From: Macrosoma leucophasiata
Lineage: Eukaryota > Arthropoda > Insecta > Lepidoptera > Hedylidae
Direction: 5' to 3'
Assembly: GCA_036365455.1 (NCBI GenBank)
Contig: JAWQUS010000010.1
Span: 18,772,501-18,836,500, forward strand
Length of the DNA: 64,000 nt
Shown here: one piece after another, positions 20,201 to 32,229 of the stretch
Numbering within the stretch: position 1 is the first letter of the stretch
Layout: every line of letters begins with the position of its first letter
The notes under the pieces: model-generated
What the model was told of the DNA's origin: nothing
The model's database searches: none
The model's input: only the letters and a program-made list of their open reading frames with translations
Position numbers and translations under genes: made by a program

Positions 20201-22069
20201 CCTCTGTGCCGGAAATTACAGGGCCGTACATTACAACCTGACCGGAACACGATAGTGCTGAACACTACCATTTAGCGGCAAGTATATTAGGTAATGCGGT
20301 GGTGCCTACGCCCGCGAGCTCCGTCACTGGAGCTCTACCAAAATCTAAAATAACAAGCATATGACGGATTATACTGTGATAATACTAACTCTGTCTGTTT
20401 GTGATGCTTTTAGGACCGCAGGGCCGATTGGGATGAAATTTAACATGAGGGTTGTTTGAACTCTAACAAACTAGTTTTTTGTAGACTTTTTGTAACAAAA
20501 CAAATTTTACTTTTTGTAAAAAAAATCAGCCTTCATTAATTGTTACTAAAACCTTCTGGGGTAGGCACCTTCTGGTGTGGCCACGGTCTACACAGCTCTC
20601 CCCCTTCCTACGCCTTTGGGGCCCTTATCCTGCATGGACGAGAGAGACTCTAAGCCTGGGTTACACAACGGTATTTGTCAAAGTTAAAGTTATTGTAACA
20701 CTTCACATCCTTCTCTAACTTAAAGAAATCTATTAAAGTTAGAGAAGCATGTGAAATGTTACACAATAATTTTAACTCAGGCTTAAGTTATATCTACTTT
20801 TAGGATATTTTTAGGATATCTTGCTCGAATTTACCCACGTGTCCACCACTTACCCACTCTTTCATCCAGTGAGCCCAGTGGGAATGCTTTGTTGGGATTT
20901 TTATTCTAAAACCATGTTAGCTTTTTCCTTTACAAAGCGAATAACGGCATGCTCAGAATTTAGGTACGCTTTTGTTCATAATATTTGTTTGTATACTAAG
21001 GTAGATACTTTTAGCTTGTGTGATGTTCTAAGGCTTTGAAACACTGTTTTGTACGTGCCTTGAATATTTACAAAATTATTTTCCTCTGTAATTTTCAAAC
21101 TTACCAGTACATGAACGTTTCTTTTCGTGTCCTTAGTAAACAAGGAACCCTTATAGTTTCGCCATGTCCGTCTGTCTGTCTGTCCGTCCGCGGTTTAGCG
21201 CGAAAACTATTGGAACTAGAGACTTGAGATTGAGTGGTAGAATAAAAACGTAAAAAAAATATTATTTAGGGTACCTGCCCTACATGTAACGCTCGGATAT
21301 TAATTTCTTTTCGTTTTCTCTGTAGTGTTGGATAGGTCTTTCAAAATGAATATTTATATTTTTTTCTCATTACATTAATCAAACCTAAAAACTGCACTGC
21401 GTGTGGCCCGACACGCACTTGACCGGTTTTATATATAAAGAAATAGGTATCATAACGGGGCCGTACATTACCATCTAACTGAAACACGATACTGCTGAAC
21501 AGTACCATTTGGTGGTAAATAGATTAATTAAAGCTGATATTTCCGCTACGAAAACACCCCAGAGAGATCAGCTTATTTTTCGCTTTTCTTACAAGGGACA
21601 AGTCACAATGAAACCACTGCGGTAAGCGAATAAGAAACATTAAAGTAAGCGACACGTTTGGGAAAGTGTTTACTATCAGTTCACACATTTTCGGGTTAAA
21701 AGGTTTTGAAGTGTCCTTGAACTTATTCAGGACAATCAGAACCAGAAGAACCTACATTTTGCGTAGGTAGGTACACTTACTACGTTTTTTAGTTATTGTA
21801 AGTATATGTATGTAACTCGATTTCATACTTCTAAAGATTGTATACTTACAATAATAAAAATATCCGTGTTTTTTATCAATTAATTACAGTGTATCATGAA
21901 GTCAACAAACAATATTATGAATAGGTTGCCAAAAATATGGTTAGTCATAAAAAACACTAACGGGTAGCTCATACATATATTACATATATTCCAGGATAGT
22001 TCCTGGAATCCTGTTAGCATTTTTTTAATGTAAACAAGCAAATACATATTCGGTAGCTTAGTGATAAAG
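20201..22069. repeat. Tandem duplication, unit B (1,869 bp)
   Basis: Second copy, directly abutting unit A. It lacks the left part of the SINE but continues rightward into an uninterrupted tRNA-like sequence (22049-22117), whereas unit A stops inside that sequence. The right end of B is therefore the original arrangement. The join at 20200/20201 is the new junction. Confidence 0.9.
20651..20785. mobile_element. Foldback/MITE-like palindromic element (unit B)
   Basis: Same 135-base palindromic element as at 18781-18915, carried along by the tandem duplication. Confidence 0.5.
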
Positions 22070-22117
22070 CGGCTGGACTGGTTATCCTGAGGTCGCAAGT
22101 TCGATTCCAGCCCGACA
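22049..22117 (+). tRNA. tRNA-like sequence (pseudogene or tRNA-derived repeat), possible anticodon GGT
   Basis: A-box-like TTAGTGATAAAGCGG and B-box-like AAGTTCGATTCCAGC are spaced as in a tRNA. A 7-base loop CTGGTTA would place GGT as anticodon (Thr), but the anticodon stem has a T-T mismatch, so a functional tRNA is doubtful. The CTTTTTT-type run at about 22131-22140 could terminate Pol III. A close relative is at 59055-59124. The first 21 or so bases are repeated at about 20180-20200 by the tandem duplication. Confidence 0.4.
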
Positions 22118-22849
22118 TCAAATTCTTCTTTCCCTTTTTTATTTAATTTTTAAAGTTCACTCGCATGTGTTATTGCAAAAAATTAAAATAATACAAATAC
22201 ATATTTTAATTTGATTTATGATCAAAATATCATAGCGTTATAAAACGAAATTAAAAAGTTTTCTTTTGTTACAACACAAAAGAAAGCGTGTCGCAATCTT
22301 CAGCTGCGCCACTCGCTAACTTTTTAAACTACGCTCTGACGGCATCCACCGTAGTGGTCCGTATCCACGCACAAAAGCCACCTTATTCCGATGATCACAC
22401 AGTATTTCCCTTGGTGTCTGAAATTTCACTACATATTCGTTACGCATGCGTGGGGCTATCGACTCACTCCTCCCTCCACTAAAACCCTGTAGTGCTTACA
22501 GGACTAGAATAAAGGAAAGGATGCAGCATCTAGGTATACTAGTGATGTTTCTCCGATGACGCTGTAATTTACAATGATGTCATCCGATACCAATTGAACT
22601 TCGTACAGAATATATTATGCATTTAAATGATTTATTTTTATTCTTTCTCAATTGATATGTATTTGTTACATACTCGTATATGACATTGTGTAAATTGCGT
22701 AACGTTTAACTAATAACTAACGTAACTAATAAGCGTGTGGTGAAATGTAGCTAGATTATTTATCTACATATTGTAAGCTAGCTATTATATATGGTATTAA
22801 CTACTATTAACTATCTACTGCTGGATCTTAGATAGGCTAGGTACTTACA
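22118..22849. other. Unassigned sequence, one GC-richer patch
   Basis: The patch at 22288-22490 is less AT-rich and open in one frame, but no splice context or motif supports coding. It may be a transposon fragment. The remainder shows nothing recognisable. Confidence 0.25.
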
Positions 22850-23150
22850 TTTTTTCAGTCATGAAGTGGCAAACAAGCATACAGTTTACATGATGGTAAG
22901 TAATACTGAAGCTTATCAATATCTACACGAAACCAGAGATTTAAAATATAGATGCGTTCCAGTGTCAACGATTACGAGATAAGGCACTCCTGATGCCTAA
23001 GATGTTATGCCTCTGTGCCGGAAATAACAGGGCCGTACACTACCTGACCGGAACACGATAGTGCTGAACACTACCATTTAGCGGCAAGTAGATAAGGTGA
23101 TGCGGTGGTGCCTACGCCCTCGGGCTCCATCGCTGGAGCTCTACCATCAG
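22850..23150 (-). repeat. SINE-like family 1, copy 7
   Basis: T-run at left, CTCCATCGCTGGAGCTCTACCA head at right. Diverged in the tail half with a small insertion near 22950. Confidence 0.65.
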
Positions 23151-23262
23151 TAAGATATATACATTGGTGAAAGATAAAAAATAAGCACGAATCTCTGTCT
23201 GAAACTAAATAAGAACGTAGTGCCTGTATTCCCCAAAGGGAAGACGTTAAAGTATGCCGCGT

Positions 23263-23400
23263 CACAGTACAAATATGAACAGTATGCGCATTGACGAGGC
23301 CCCTAAGCGGTTCGCGCGGTGCTGCAGTACCGAGTTTGTGTGAGTGTAGCGCTTTGAACGTTTTGTACGTAGTTTTCATACTGTTCATATTTGTACTGTG
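23263..23400. repeat. Perfect 24-bp inverted repeat with 90-base spacer
   Basis: Arms 23263-23286 (CACAGTACAAATATGAACAG then TATG) and 23377-23400 are exact reverse complements. The spacer is GC-rich and the downstream flank (23401-23640) is also unusually GC-rich for this window. It could be a foldback element end pair or a hairpin RNA source. Confidence 0.6.
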
Positions 23401-24357
23401 TCCGCGATCCGCATCGCGCCCGCCTTCAGCCCCGAACCAAGCGATGGCCCGCGTGCTCGTTTCCAGTTATCACCAACCGATGACTAGAGCGAAAGTTCTC
23501 TGTGTCCCTCCGAGTTCCTTGACGCCCTAAGCCGAGGTTTGGACCCGCAGGGGTCTCCCTAAGGCAGTTGCGCTAAATTTATTTAGGAGGCCCTCAGCGC
23601 TCGACGCCTCCCCGTCTCGAGACGTGCCGCCTACATAAGTCAATTTCAGAAAAAACACCGATTCCTGCTATAGATAGTGTGCTCAATGAGGTCTTCGGGT
23701 ACACTGCCAAAACTAGTGAACGCCACTGCAAAACTTGGGAAAAAAAAATATTCGGATTGGGAGGTTAAAACAGTTAACAGAGTAGCTTTTAAAACTATTC
23801 TCCAATATAAATAAAGAGTGTTATTTGACTTAGCTTCTATTTGAAAAGAAAGTTACAAAGATCTAAAAATAAATTCAGATTTATAAAGATGTGGTTGAAT
23901 TGCTGAGCGTATGGAATGACGCCATAAATTGGTGAAATTTTCTCTACTGAAGATTGGGAAAATCCTTAGATAGTTCACTTGTTCCTCGACTCGAACTCGG
24001 AAGTTAGAACAGTCGCGCAGAGTAGAGATTGTCGCTTAAAAATATAGATAATGGTTTAATGACTTACAATTTGACAAATAAATTTCGAAAACGTAATCTT
24101 CAGGCTTATAAATATTGCGATTGAATTTCGACCACTAAGCGTATTTATAGACCACCTCGTTAAAAATAAGATCAAAGAGGACTCAGAATTTTACCGAGCA
24201 TGTTTGAACTCACCCTGCTGTAGTTCACCCACGAACATCACCTATCGATCACAGGTCATACTGTATTGGAATGACGTCATAAACTAGCACTTTTGCGTTT
24301 TTAATTTACTTTGTCTCGCAACAGTGTTTCTGTCGAGGAGTTTGAGGGTTTTATAAA

Positions 24358-24676
24358 CGTAACTTCACGCCTGTTATCCCCGAAGGGGTAGGCAGAGGTA
24401 AATGCATGCATTCAATCATACATGCAAACACCCACGACTCGCCGGTTACGTTTTGGCCCATGTAACAGGTGGCGAACCCATCTCCGGGCACATTACCAAA
24501 CTCCGGGGTACTGGGAAACTTCCAGAAAATGGAAAAATCCCAATAGAAGCAGAGATAAAGGATTTTACACCGTTATCTCTGATAGTCGATGACTACCCTG
24601 ATGACCCGACCCGGGAATCGAACCCAGAACCTCCAGCGTCATAGTAGTGGCCTGCTACCACTACGCTACTGAGGCA
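24358..24676 (-). repeat. tRNA-derived SINE (family 2), full-length
   Basis: tRNA-like head at right (CTCAGTAGCGTAGTGGTAGC on the - strand), B box GGGTTCGATTCCCGGG, and tail at left ending GTGAAGTTACG. Confidence 0.8.
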
Positions 24677-24753
24677 GTTAAATTCTCCCGCGACTTCGTC
24701 CACGTGAGAATTTATGATTGTTCAGTATCAACCCGGACAAAGTCGTGGGCGCA

Positions 24754-25106
24754 GCTAGTATAAAGTCGCCTAAGTTACTCCTTATTACATCAGCTATCTG
24801 CCAGTGAAAGTCCCGTCAAAATCGGTAAAGCCGTTCCCAAGATTAGCCCCGCCAAACAGACAGACAGACGAACAGACAGACAAAAATTAAAAAATATATA
24901 TTTGGTATATGTACCGTGTACATATGCATTTAGTAATTATTTTACGTACCCAGTGTTACTCGCGTCATTAAGACGAATCTAACGATACCCCATACGTCGA
25001 AATCCTTCCAGCCGAAAAACATAACCCTCCTTTTGTTGCAGTCGGGTAAAAAGCGGTTATTTTAATATTACAAACAGACACTCCAATTTTATTTATTTGT
25101 ACAGAT
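24754..25106 (-). mobile_element. Helitron-like element, reverse copy of 582-896
   Basis: CTAG at 24754-24757 marks its 3' end. It shares, in reverse, the 'aaatcggtaaagcc' segment, the (CAGA)n patch, the TACCGTGTACAT block and the ACACTCCAATTTTATTTATT end with the copy at 582-896. Confidence 0.45.
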
Positions 25107-25411
25107 GTATTGCTTAATCTTATGTATTGTATTTCGATGCTTATATCTTGGGTGAAACAAAAACTGACTACTATTTGTGATTATACTAGATATGATTACT
25201 ATTTCAGGTGCCTGTAAGAAGGGCTCATACGAGATCTTCAATTGCGAAATCAATATTGCTTAGGTACTGATGAGTGTAAAAGTCTATACTCATGGATTGA
25301 GTATAGACTAGCTTGTAATCTATTGACTTTTGACTATTGACCTTAAATCCATTAGGTAGTTGATACGTAATGGTAGCATTAAGTGCTGTAATTTTAAAGT
25401 TAGTGCAAGTA

Positions 25412-25686
25412 TTTTTTTAATGTGATGGAAGTGGCAAACAAGCATGCAGTTCACATTGATGTTAAGTGATGACTGCACCCACACAAAAACCAAGGTCAAA
25501 ATGCAGATGCGTTACCACTCCTGAGGCCTAAGGTGTTATGCCTCTGTGCTGGAAATTACAGGGCCGTACATTACCACCCGACCGGAACACGATAGTGCCG
25601 AACACTACCATTTAGCGGCAAGTATATTAGGTAATGCGGTGGATGCCAACGTCCGCGACCTCCGTGACTGGAGCTCTACCACCAGC
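25412..25686 (-). repeat. SINE-like family 1, copy 8
   Basis: Full-length apart from a short deletion after GATGACTGCA. T-run left, head right. Confidence 0.7.
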
Positions 25687-25922
25687 AATGTAGCTCTCTA
25701 TAATTTCTAGTAAAAGACAAAATTTGTAGCAGTCTTTAGATCGGAACCTCAAGTGCGGAGGTTGATATATCAAAAAGCTAGAACATTCACTAACGAGGGA
25801 TGTTTCTAAAACACGAAAATACACGCTAGTGGAGTATTTTCATGACACTGAAAAGATACCTAGATCGTTTTTTGATTGCGACTTCCAGCCGTCCGCACCA
25901 CTGCGTTACTTAATTTATCTTG

Positions 25923-26207
25923 TTTTTTTTATGTAATGGGCTTGGCAAACTAGCATGCAGTTCACATTGATGTTAAGTGATGACTGCAGCCTATAGACAC
26001 CCACATGAAGACCAAGGTCAAAATGCAGATGCGTTACCACTCCTGATGCCTAAGGTGTTATGCCTCTGTGCCGGAAATTACAGGGCCGTACATTACCACC
26101 TGACCGGAACACGATAGTGCTGAACACTACCATTTAGCGGCAAGTATATTAGGTAATGCGGTGGTGCCTACGCCCGCGAGCTCCATCACTGAAGCTCTAC
26201 CACCAGT
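25923..26207 (-). repeat. SINE-like family 1, copy 9
   Basis: Full-length and one of the least diverged copies. Same orientation as copy 8, 240 bases away. Confidence 0.75.
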
Positions 26208-26354
26208 AAAATGTGGTATTTCTATATAACTTTACGTAGTGTGCTCCAAATTAACTTTCTGTACTTCAAATTAACCCACAATAGTACCTAATCTTACTAT
26301 CTTACCTATCTTATTCGTTAAATACGATGAGGTTTCTATGCGTAGCCAAGACCT

Positions 26355-26546
26355 ACTGGTGGTAGAGCTTCAGTGGCAGAGCTCGCGGGCGTAGGCACCA
26401 CTGCATTACCTAATATACTTGCCTTGTTATTTCTGACACTGCATTTTGACCTTGGTCTTTGTGTAAGTGTCTATAGGCTGCAGTCATCACTTAACATCAA
26501 TGTGAACCGCATGCTTGTTTGCCCCTACCATAACATTTAAAAAAAA
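26355..26546 (+). repeat. SINE-like family 1, copy 10, internal deletion
   Basis: The head jumps directly from ATACTTGCC to a TTTGACCTTGGTC block, so the middle third is lost. A-rich tail at right. Confidence 0.7.
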
Positions 26547-26857
26547 CCTATTTACAATCTAGGTATTTTACGTATAATCTTTAGTTGATAGCTACCCTTC
26601 GTTAATCCCTTATAAAGCGTTGACCTAGAAAGAAGATATTTGTTCGCACGACTGAGCATCGGATATGCGCCCTCTCCCATTACGGTAATTTCTATTCACT
26701 GAATCTACTTTCATTTCACTTGACAAGGACAGCCTTGTGGATCCGAAAGAGGTTGGAATGTTTTTTTATTGCTGCGGTAAAAATCATGATTGGAATTTTA
26801 GTACAAGTTTTGGACTGCCTATTTTGGATATACCATATCTAAATATGATAAGAAATC

Positions 26858-27031
26858 ACTACATATTATAAAGAAAAGTCCCCCTATTTTATCTGTCTGT
26901 ATGTAAGGGCTAATCTCGGAAAGTTGTGAACGGATTTTGTTCCTGTTTGAAATGTTGTAAAGAGGGTTATGTATCTCTGGTTAGGTATCTATAATAAATT
27001 CTACCCGGGCGAAGCCAAGGCGGGTTGCTAG
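26858..27031 (+). mobile_element. Short Helitron-like element
   Basis: ACTACATATTATAAAG-type start, 'ctaatctcggaa...cggattttg' middle, and CGGGCGAAGCCAAGGCGGG...CTAG end at 27028-27031. Confidence 0.45.
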
Positions 27032-29249
27032 TACTACATAAAGAAGAACGGATGAATGTCATCTGTACCAGTAGTATACAGATTACTTAACTAGATTACT
27101 ATCTAAAAGTTTTAAAAAAATGCAAAACCGCCCACTGCCCTCTCACCATCTTTTAGCAGATTTTAAAATGAATAAATCAAATACAAAAAACAATACATTA
27201 TTACAAACTATTGTAAAACAATGAACAGATAACCGTCTCCATAATATTCATATAGCAAAAGTCATTCCAACCTTGAACTTAAGCCTTCGATTTACAACAC
27301 CATATATACCTACTTAGTGATGGTAGAATCGATGCATCCAAAATTATATCCATTAAGCTACCGTCCCCACGCATTGCCAAGGTCACATCGATCCACAGAC
27401 AGGGAGAAGGATATCGACCAGTCCTTTTCCACGGGAAACCCTACGGTTGAAATCTCAACCCTAGACTGTTGATAAACAAAAATGAAGGTTATGCCTGCAC
27501 TTTGGTGTAAAATACACCCCGAAGATATTGTTAGTTACGGTTTTGAGACTATCACATAGTTACTAAATATTTAAGGACCCACACGTTGTAGTGTATTCAA
27601 GTCGCGAATGTGATATTCTCGTTTTTTTTTTCTGAAATGTTTGGTTAATTTTGAAAGACAGAGTGGCAAATATCAGCGAATTTCCCATTAAATATTTACA
27701 TCCACCCTTAAAACTTCACATAGGTATAGTTCCGTAGATTGGCAAACAAGTAGGTTCTTAAATAGATAACTTAAAACAACATTATCAAGATGAGTAGGTA
27801 CTAATTAAGATTGGGTACATATATGAGGATTTTCTTTCAAACAGACACTGGACTAACTTTATGGTACAATTTTAACGTATACCTACAGACGTTAAAAAAA
27901 AGATCATGTAAAGCGGACCACATACTGCAAAGTCGCGAGTCATACCGAAATTAAAAATATAAGTAGGAATACTAGGTGCCCATACCCGTGGAATTTATTT
28001 ATTGAGACCTAAGTTCTCTTTTGTTTTATATGCTTAAGACTTGAATTAATTGATCAAATTGAATCCATTACTTATGTATTTAAATGTAAGACTACTGACC
28101 TTATTGATCCTTGAATAGCTTCGCATATCACTGGCCAAATAGGTAGATAATATAGATCTCACAAAGGAAAAGGAATAAGGGAACTGTTGGAAATAGAACA
28201 AACGTTATTTTTGCCAATTTAGAACTGGGTCGAGCTATGTTGCTTTATGTCACAAATGTCGTAATATTAGAATTATGCCGACGCGGTAATATAATCATTC
28301 GTGAATTTGCTCGGTCAAAATTGGGAATGAACTTTAGCATGTAAGATAAAAGGTTACATAATTCGTTTTCTAAAATCTTTTGTTATTTAATAATATGTAC
28401 TTTTACGTCAACTAACGAAAGCAAGTTTATTAAAAAAAATAAAACAAAAAGACGGTTTTTTAAATTTTGAGGATACCTACTGATAGGATTAATTCAATTT
28501 TTTTGTTTTCAAAACTGATCGTCGCTGGCCTAGTACATACACATTTACGGGTTTTTCAACAGTTATATTTTGCCAGGACAAAGACTGAACGGCTGTTACG
28601 GTTTTTACAATATTTACAATTGCTTTTTTAAAAGATTCGTTTAAGGTAGTTCTAATTTTAGACTAACTCACGTTAGGTACATAATATTTAAATCGTCTTT
28701 TTGGACAATTTTGGATGAAAAATTGAACTTTATGATTATTGCATTTTACAGGTGCACTTAGAATCTTAAATTGTTCATGTCGCAAAAATGAAATTGATCG
28801 TTTACAAATGTTCACATTTGAATAAAAATCTAGAATTCATATTCGACGTTTGATATTGGCTGTGCTACTACGTGCCTACCACCAAGTTGTAGTTTAGACG
28901 AAAATATGTTTATCCTACTTATAATAAAATTGTGATAGACTCGTCTTTATGTCTAATAATGTATCAAATTCTTGTGTTTGTAACCAAACTCCTCCGAACG
29001 ACTTCACAACTGTTTTTTTTTTTTTGCGTATATTCGGGCGATCTGAGAATATGTAGTAAACTTTTTTTATAAGACGACACGATTTTCGTTGGGATAGCTA
29101 TGAATGTCACAGCCTAAAGAACATGCCTATATAATGTAATGATAGAGTTACATTTTTTTTAGATTAAGGCCATCCCACACGAGCCACGACCACATCATGA
29201 CCACAACTACACCACGTGATCGGGCTTTATTTATATTTTATATTGAAGA
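27032..29249. other. Unassigned sequence, 2.2 kb
   Basis: AT-rich, without recognised repeat copies, convincing splice-bounded open frames or strong hairpins. It is the longest featureless stretch in the window apart from gene flanks. Confidence 0.35.
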
Positions 29250-29505
29250 CTAGCTGATCCGGCAAACTTCGTATTGCCTAGGAATGAAATAATGTGTTAA
29301 AGGTTTTGATAGATACGGACTATTTGTACGGGAAAATGAAATTGTAGTTTATACTGTTTACCTTCAATTTTTTCATATTTTCTTACCTTTTAAACCTTCC
29401 CTGGACTTCCAAAAATCATTCAAAACCAAAATAAGCCAAATCTGTTCAGCCGTTCTCGAGTTTTAGCGAGACTAACAAACAGCAATTGATTTTTATATAA
29501 ATAGA
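29250..29505 (-). mobile_element. Helitron-like element, second subfamily
   Basis: On the - strand it runs from TCTATTTATATAAAAATCAA to ...GAAGTTTGCCGGATCAGCTAG-type end (CTAG at 29250-29253). Sister copies at 39845-40105 and 41233-41473 share ends and the 'tccagggaaggt' middle. Confidence 0.5.
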
Positions 29506-29529
29506 TTAGATAGATAGAAACAACTTGCG

Positions 29530-29658
29530 GCAAACAACGGCTTCAGGGGTGGTGCAATTTGCATTTTGACCCCCGGTATTTGAGTAAATATCCAACAGTG
29601 GCAGTTACTTACCATCAATGTGCACTGCATGCTTGTTTGTTATCATTATTATATAAAA
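29530..29658 (+). repeat. SINE-like family 1, tail fragment
   Basis: Only the last 130 bases or so (GCATTTTGACC... CATCAATGTGCACTGCATGC...) remain, well diverged. Confidence 0.5.
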
Positions 29659-29926
29659 ACGATTTGGATTATCTGTATTACTCAGATTAGTTAAATCTGC
29701 ATTAAGAAATCGCTAATTAACGCCGTAAGCTATGTTAAGCTAGTCTCAACTAGCTTAGGGCCTCATCCCGGTGTATGATTTCAAGGTTATTGAAGATCCC
29801 TTCTAATTAACTTAGTAAAATGAATTGCCGGTTAATATGATTTGTTTGTTTGTATCTATATTTTTTTGTGAAGATATCTTTAATACTTAAGTCCTTGTAC
29901 CTACTTACTCTGGTCATAATGTATTA

Positions 29927-30160
29927 TCTACACTAATATTATAAAGAGGAAAACTTTGTTTGTTTGGTTGTATTGAATAGGCTCAAAAACTACTGGACCG
30001 ATTTTGAAAATTCTTTCACCGTTCGAAAGCTATATTATCCACGAGCAACATAGACAATATTTAATTTTGGAAAAAATAGGGTTCCGTAAGATATTTGGGT
30101 TTTTCCGACACAAGATGTAAGGACACAAAGCCCATTTATCGAGGAAGGCTTTATATTATT
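29927..30160 (+). mobile_element. Helitron-like element, 3'-truncated
   Basis: It starts TCTACACTAATATTATAAAG and shares the CGAAAGCTATATTATCCACG and TAGGGTTCCGTAAGATATTT blocks with 13293-13809. It stops after 'atcgaggaaggcttta' without a CTAG end. Confidence 0.5.
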
Positions 30161-30986
30161 ATAACTACTTTTTTCCATGCTTTTTTTTTTTACACATTTT
30201 TTTTATTTTGTTTTTTTTATTATTATTAAAAGGCGACATTGTTGGCACAGGTTGAGGACGAGATACGCGTCTTTCGAAGACATAAGACGCTTTGGTATCG
30301 GTAAATACCGGAAAGTGAAAGAATATTCGGTTTCAGAAAATCATCTGCATTGCCAACTTTGGTTTTAGTGTAGATATAGGCGTAGGATATAAGTACACGT
30401 TCTTTAGACTGATATAAGTGTGATGTGACCAATGTTAATTGTTTATATTCCACATTCAAAATATTAAAAAAATGTGTAGTTCTAATAAACACAATATCAA
30501 TATCGTTCACGAGTCTGATTGTTAGATATATATGCGATGCTAGCCTTGAAGAACTATTTTAGCGCCCGATTTGAAAAACCCAATTTTGTAGCGTCGAAGG
30601 AACACCTCAGAAGATCGTTCCTTAATTTGCATGTCTTGGGCAGAATCGAACGCGAAAAAACACTGTGCAGTGCTAGTGCAGTGTAGCAAAAGAGATGATG
30701 GCACCATGTTATAGAGCACACACATGTTCAGTCTACAAAATCTTCATAATTAAAAAAAAACCGATTAATCATTAACTTTCAAAAAATGAGAGCTGATCAA
30801 TGACAAAATTGGGTCTAGCGAAAAAAATTTCCTCGGATAATATTTACATCAATAAGCCTACTTTTTTGAGAAGATGAAACGATACGTAACATTACGTCAT
30901 CGTTCTTATCCGCCGTTAGGTACCTATATCAGATCTAAGAAAGGGTGAACCAGACGATGTTTTCGCTTTGGAAGGAAATATTGATG
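30161..30986. other. Unassigned sequence
   Basis: Starts with poly-T/AT-rich sequence. A region at 30230-30370 is open in one frame but has no splice context or motif. Nothing else recognised. Confidence 0.3.
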
Positions 30987-31266
30987 TTTTTTTATGTAAC
31001 AAAGGTGGCAAACAAGCATGCAGCTCACATTGATGTTAAGTGATGATTGCAGCCTATAAACATCTATACAAAAACCAGAGGTCAAAATGCAGATGCGTTA
31101 CCATCCCCGAGACCTAACTTGTTCGAGCTCTGTGATAGTTATTACGGGGCCATACATTACCCCGCCTACTCGAGACGGAACACAATAACGCTGATTACTA
31201 TCATTTGACGGCAGATAGATAAGATGCCTTCGCCCGCGAGTTCCATCATTAAAGCTCTACCACCAG
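30987..31266 (-). repeat. SINE-like family 1, copy 11
   Basis: Full-length but more diverged than most copies. T-run at left, ACCAGTATA at right. Confidence 0.65.
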
Positions 31267-31909
31267 TATATACCAGCTCTTTCACAAGGGACATTCGGTT
31301 TCAGAGGGTAATGTTTTTTTTGCTTTTTCCTATATCACCGCGCCAGTTTAGTACAAGTGGCAAAGTTATACTGAGGTACTGGCGTGGCAATATCAAAACA
31401 GTTCGATCGTGTGAACACGCCCATAGAAACCCATACACCACAAAACGGTGTCCTGCATGTGACCGAAACGACATGGGGCTGTGTGTAAGCACTGTTAAAC
31501 TGAGAAATATTAGAATCTATTAATGTTTGAACAGAGAAATGTTGTCTGCGCTCTCAGTGCAAGGTTTTGGGCTCTCTCCAACATGAACACTGCGCCGGCC
31601 GGCACTTGGTAGGCGTGCGCTTCTGTTTACGTGCCGCGTGATGTGCGTTGTCGATATTCGATATCGATAAATGTGATTAAACGTAATTTTAAAGGTTAAG
31701 ATAGGAGGTATAAAAAAGATTTGTTGCATGGCTTTTGTTGTTGTTTTTCGTATATTGCAGGATTTTACATATATGCCGTTTTAATGTAGTTTAAAGACAA
31801 ATTTTACCTTTCATATATTTATATCAGTACCGAAATTGATTCGTAGGTACGCTAGTCTTTTAATATCCACCTTTTAATATAACTAGTAAAGTCCTTTTTA
31901 ATCTATATT

Positions 31910-32071
31910 TCTATACATATAATATTATAAAGCTGAAGAGTTTGTTTGTTTGTTAGCTTGAACGCGTTAATCTAAGGAACTGCTGATGGCCCAATTTGGG
32001 CTATATAACATCACGCTAAGATGAATAAGAGAGGGTAGGCACAACCGCGCGAAGCCGGGGCGTGTCGCTAG
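31910..32071 (+). mobile_element. Short Helitron-like element
   Basis: Starts TCTATACATATAATATTATA and ends CGCGCGAAGCCGGGGCGTG...CTAG at 32068-32071. Most of the interior is deleted relative to 13293-13809. Confidence 0.5.
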
Positions 32072-32229
32072 CCTTATACTCGTATATTTACCACCGTATA
32101 AAACAGTGACTGAATGGTCACAGCGGCATATCGATCCATCTTTAAAGTTGCTGCATACTGCAACATATGTGTTAACTGAATGCAAATGAACCAATCAACA
32201 AGTAAGGAGATTAGACAGTGGAAGTTAAA

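Noticed and set aside
18951..21227. Pairs of identical short proteins (18951/20821 and 19166/21036)
   Set aside because: They are identical because the DNA is tandemly duplicated, not because a protein is conserved. No coding signature.
18331..22069. CRISPR-like or satellite array
   Set aside because: Only two long units, no short regular repeats with spacers; this is a eukaryotic tandem duplication.
24402..24644. Recurrent open frame starting MHAFNHTCKHPRLAGYVLAH at several places (24402, 43339, 51803, 53526)
   Set aside because: The frame is the unique body of the family 2 SINE read backwards. It recurs because the SINE recurs, and it runs into the tRNA-like head. No sign of selection on the protein.
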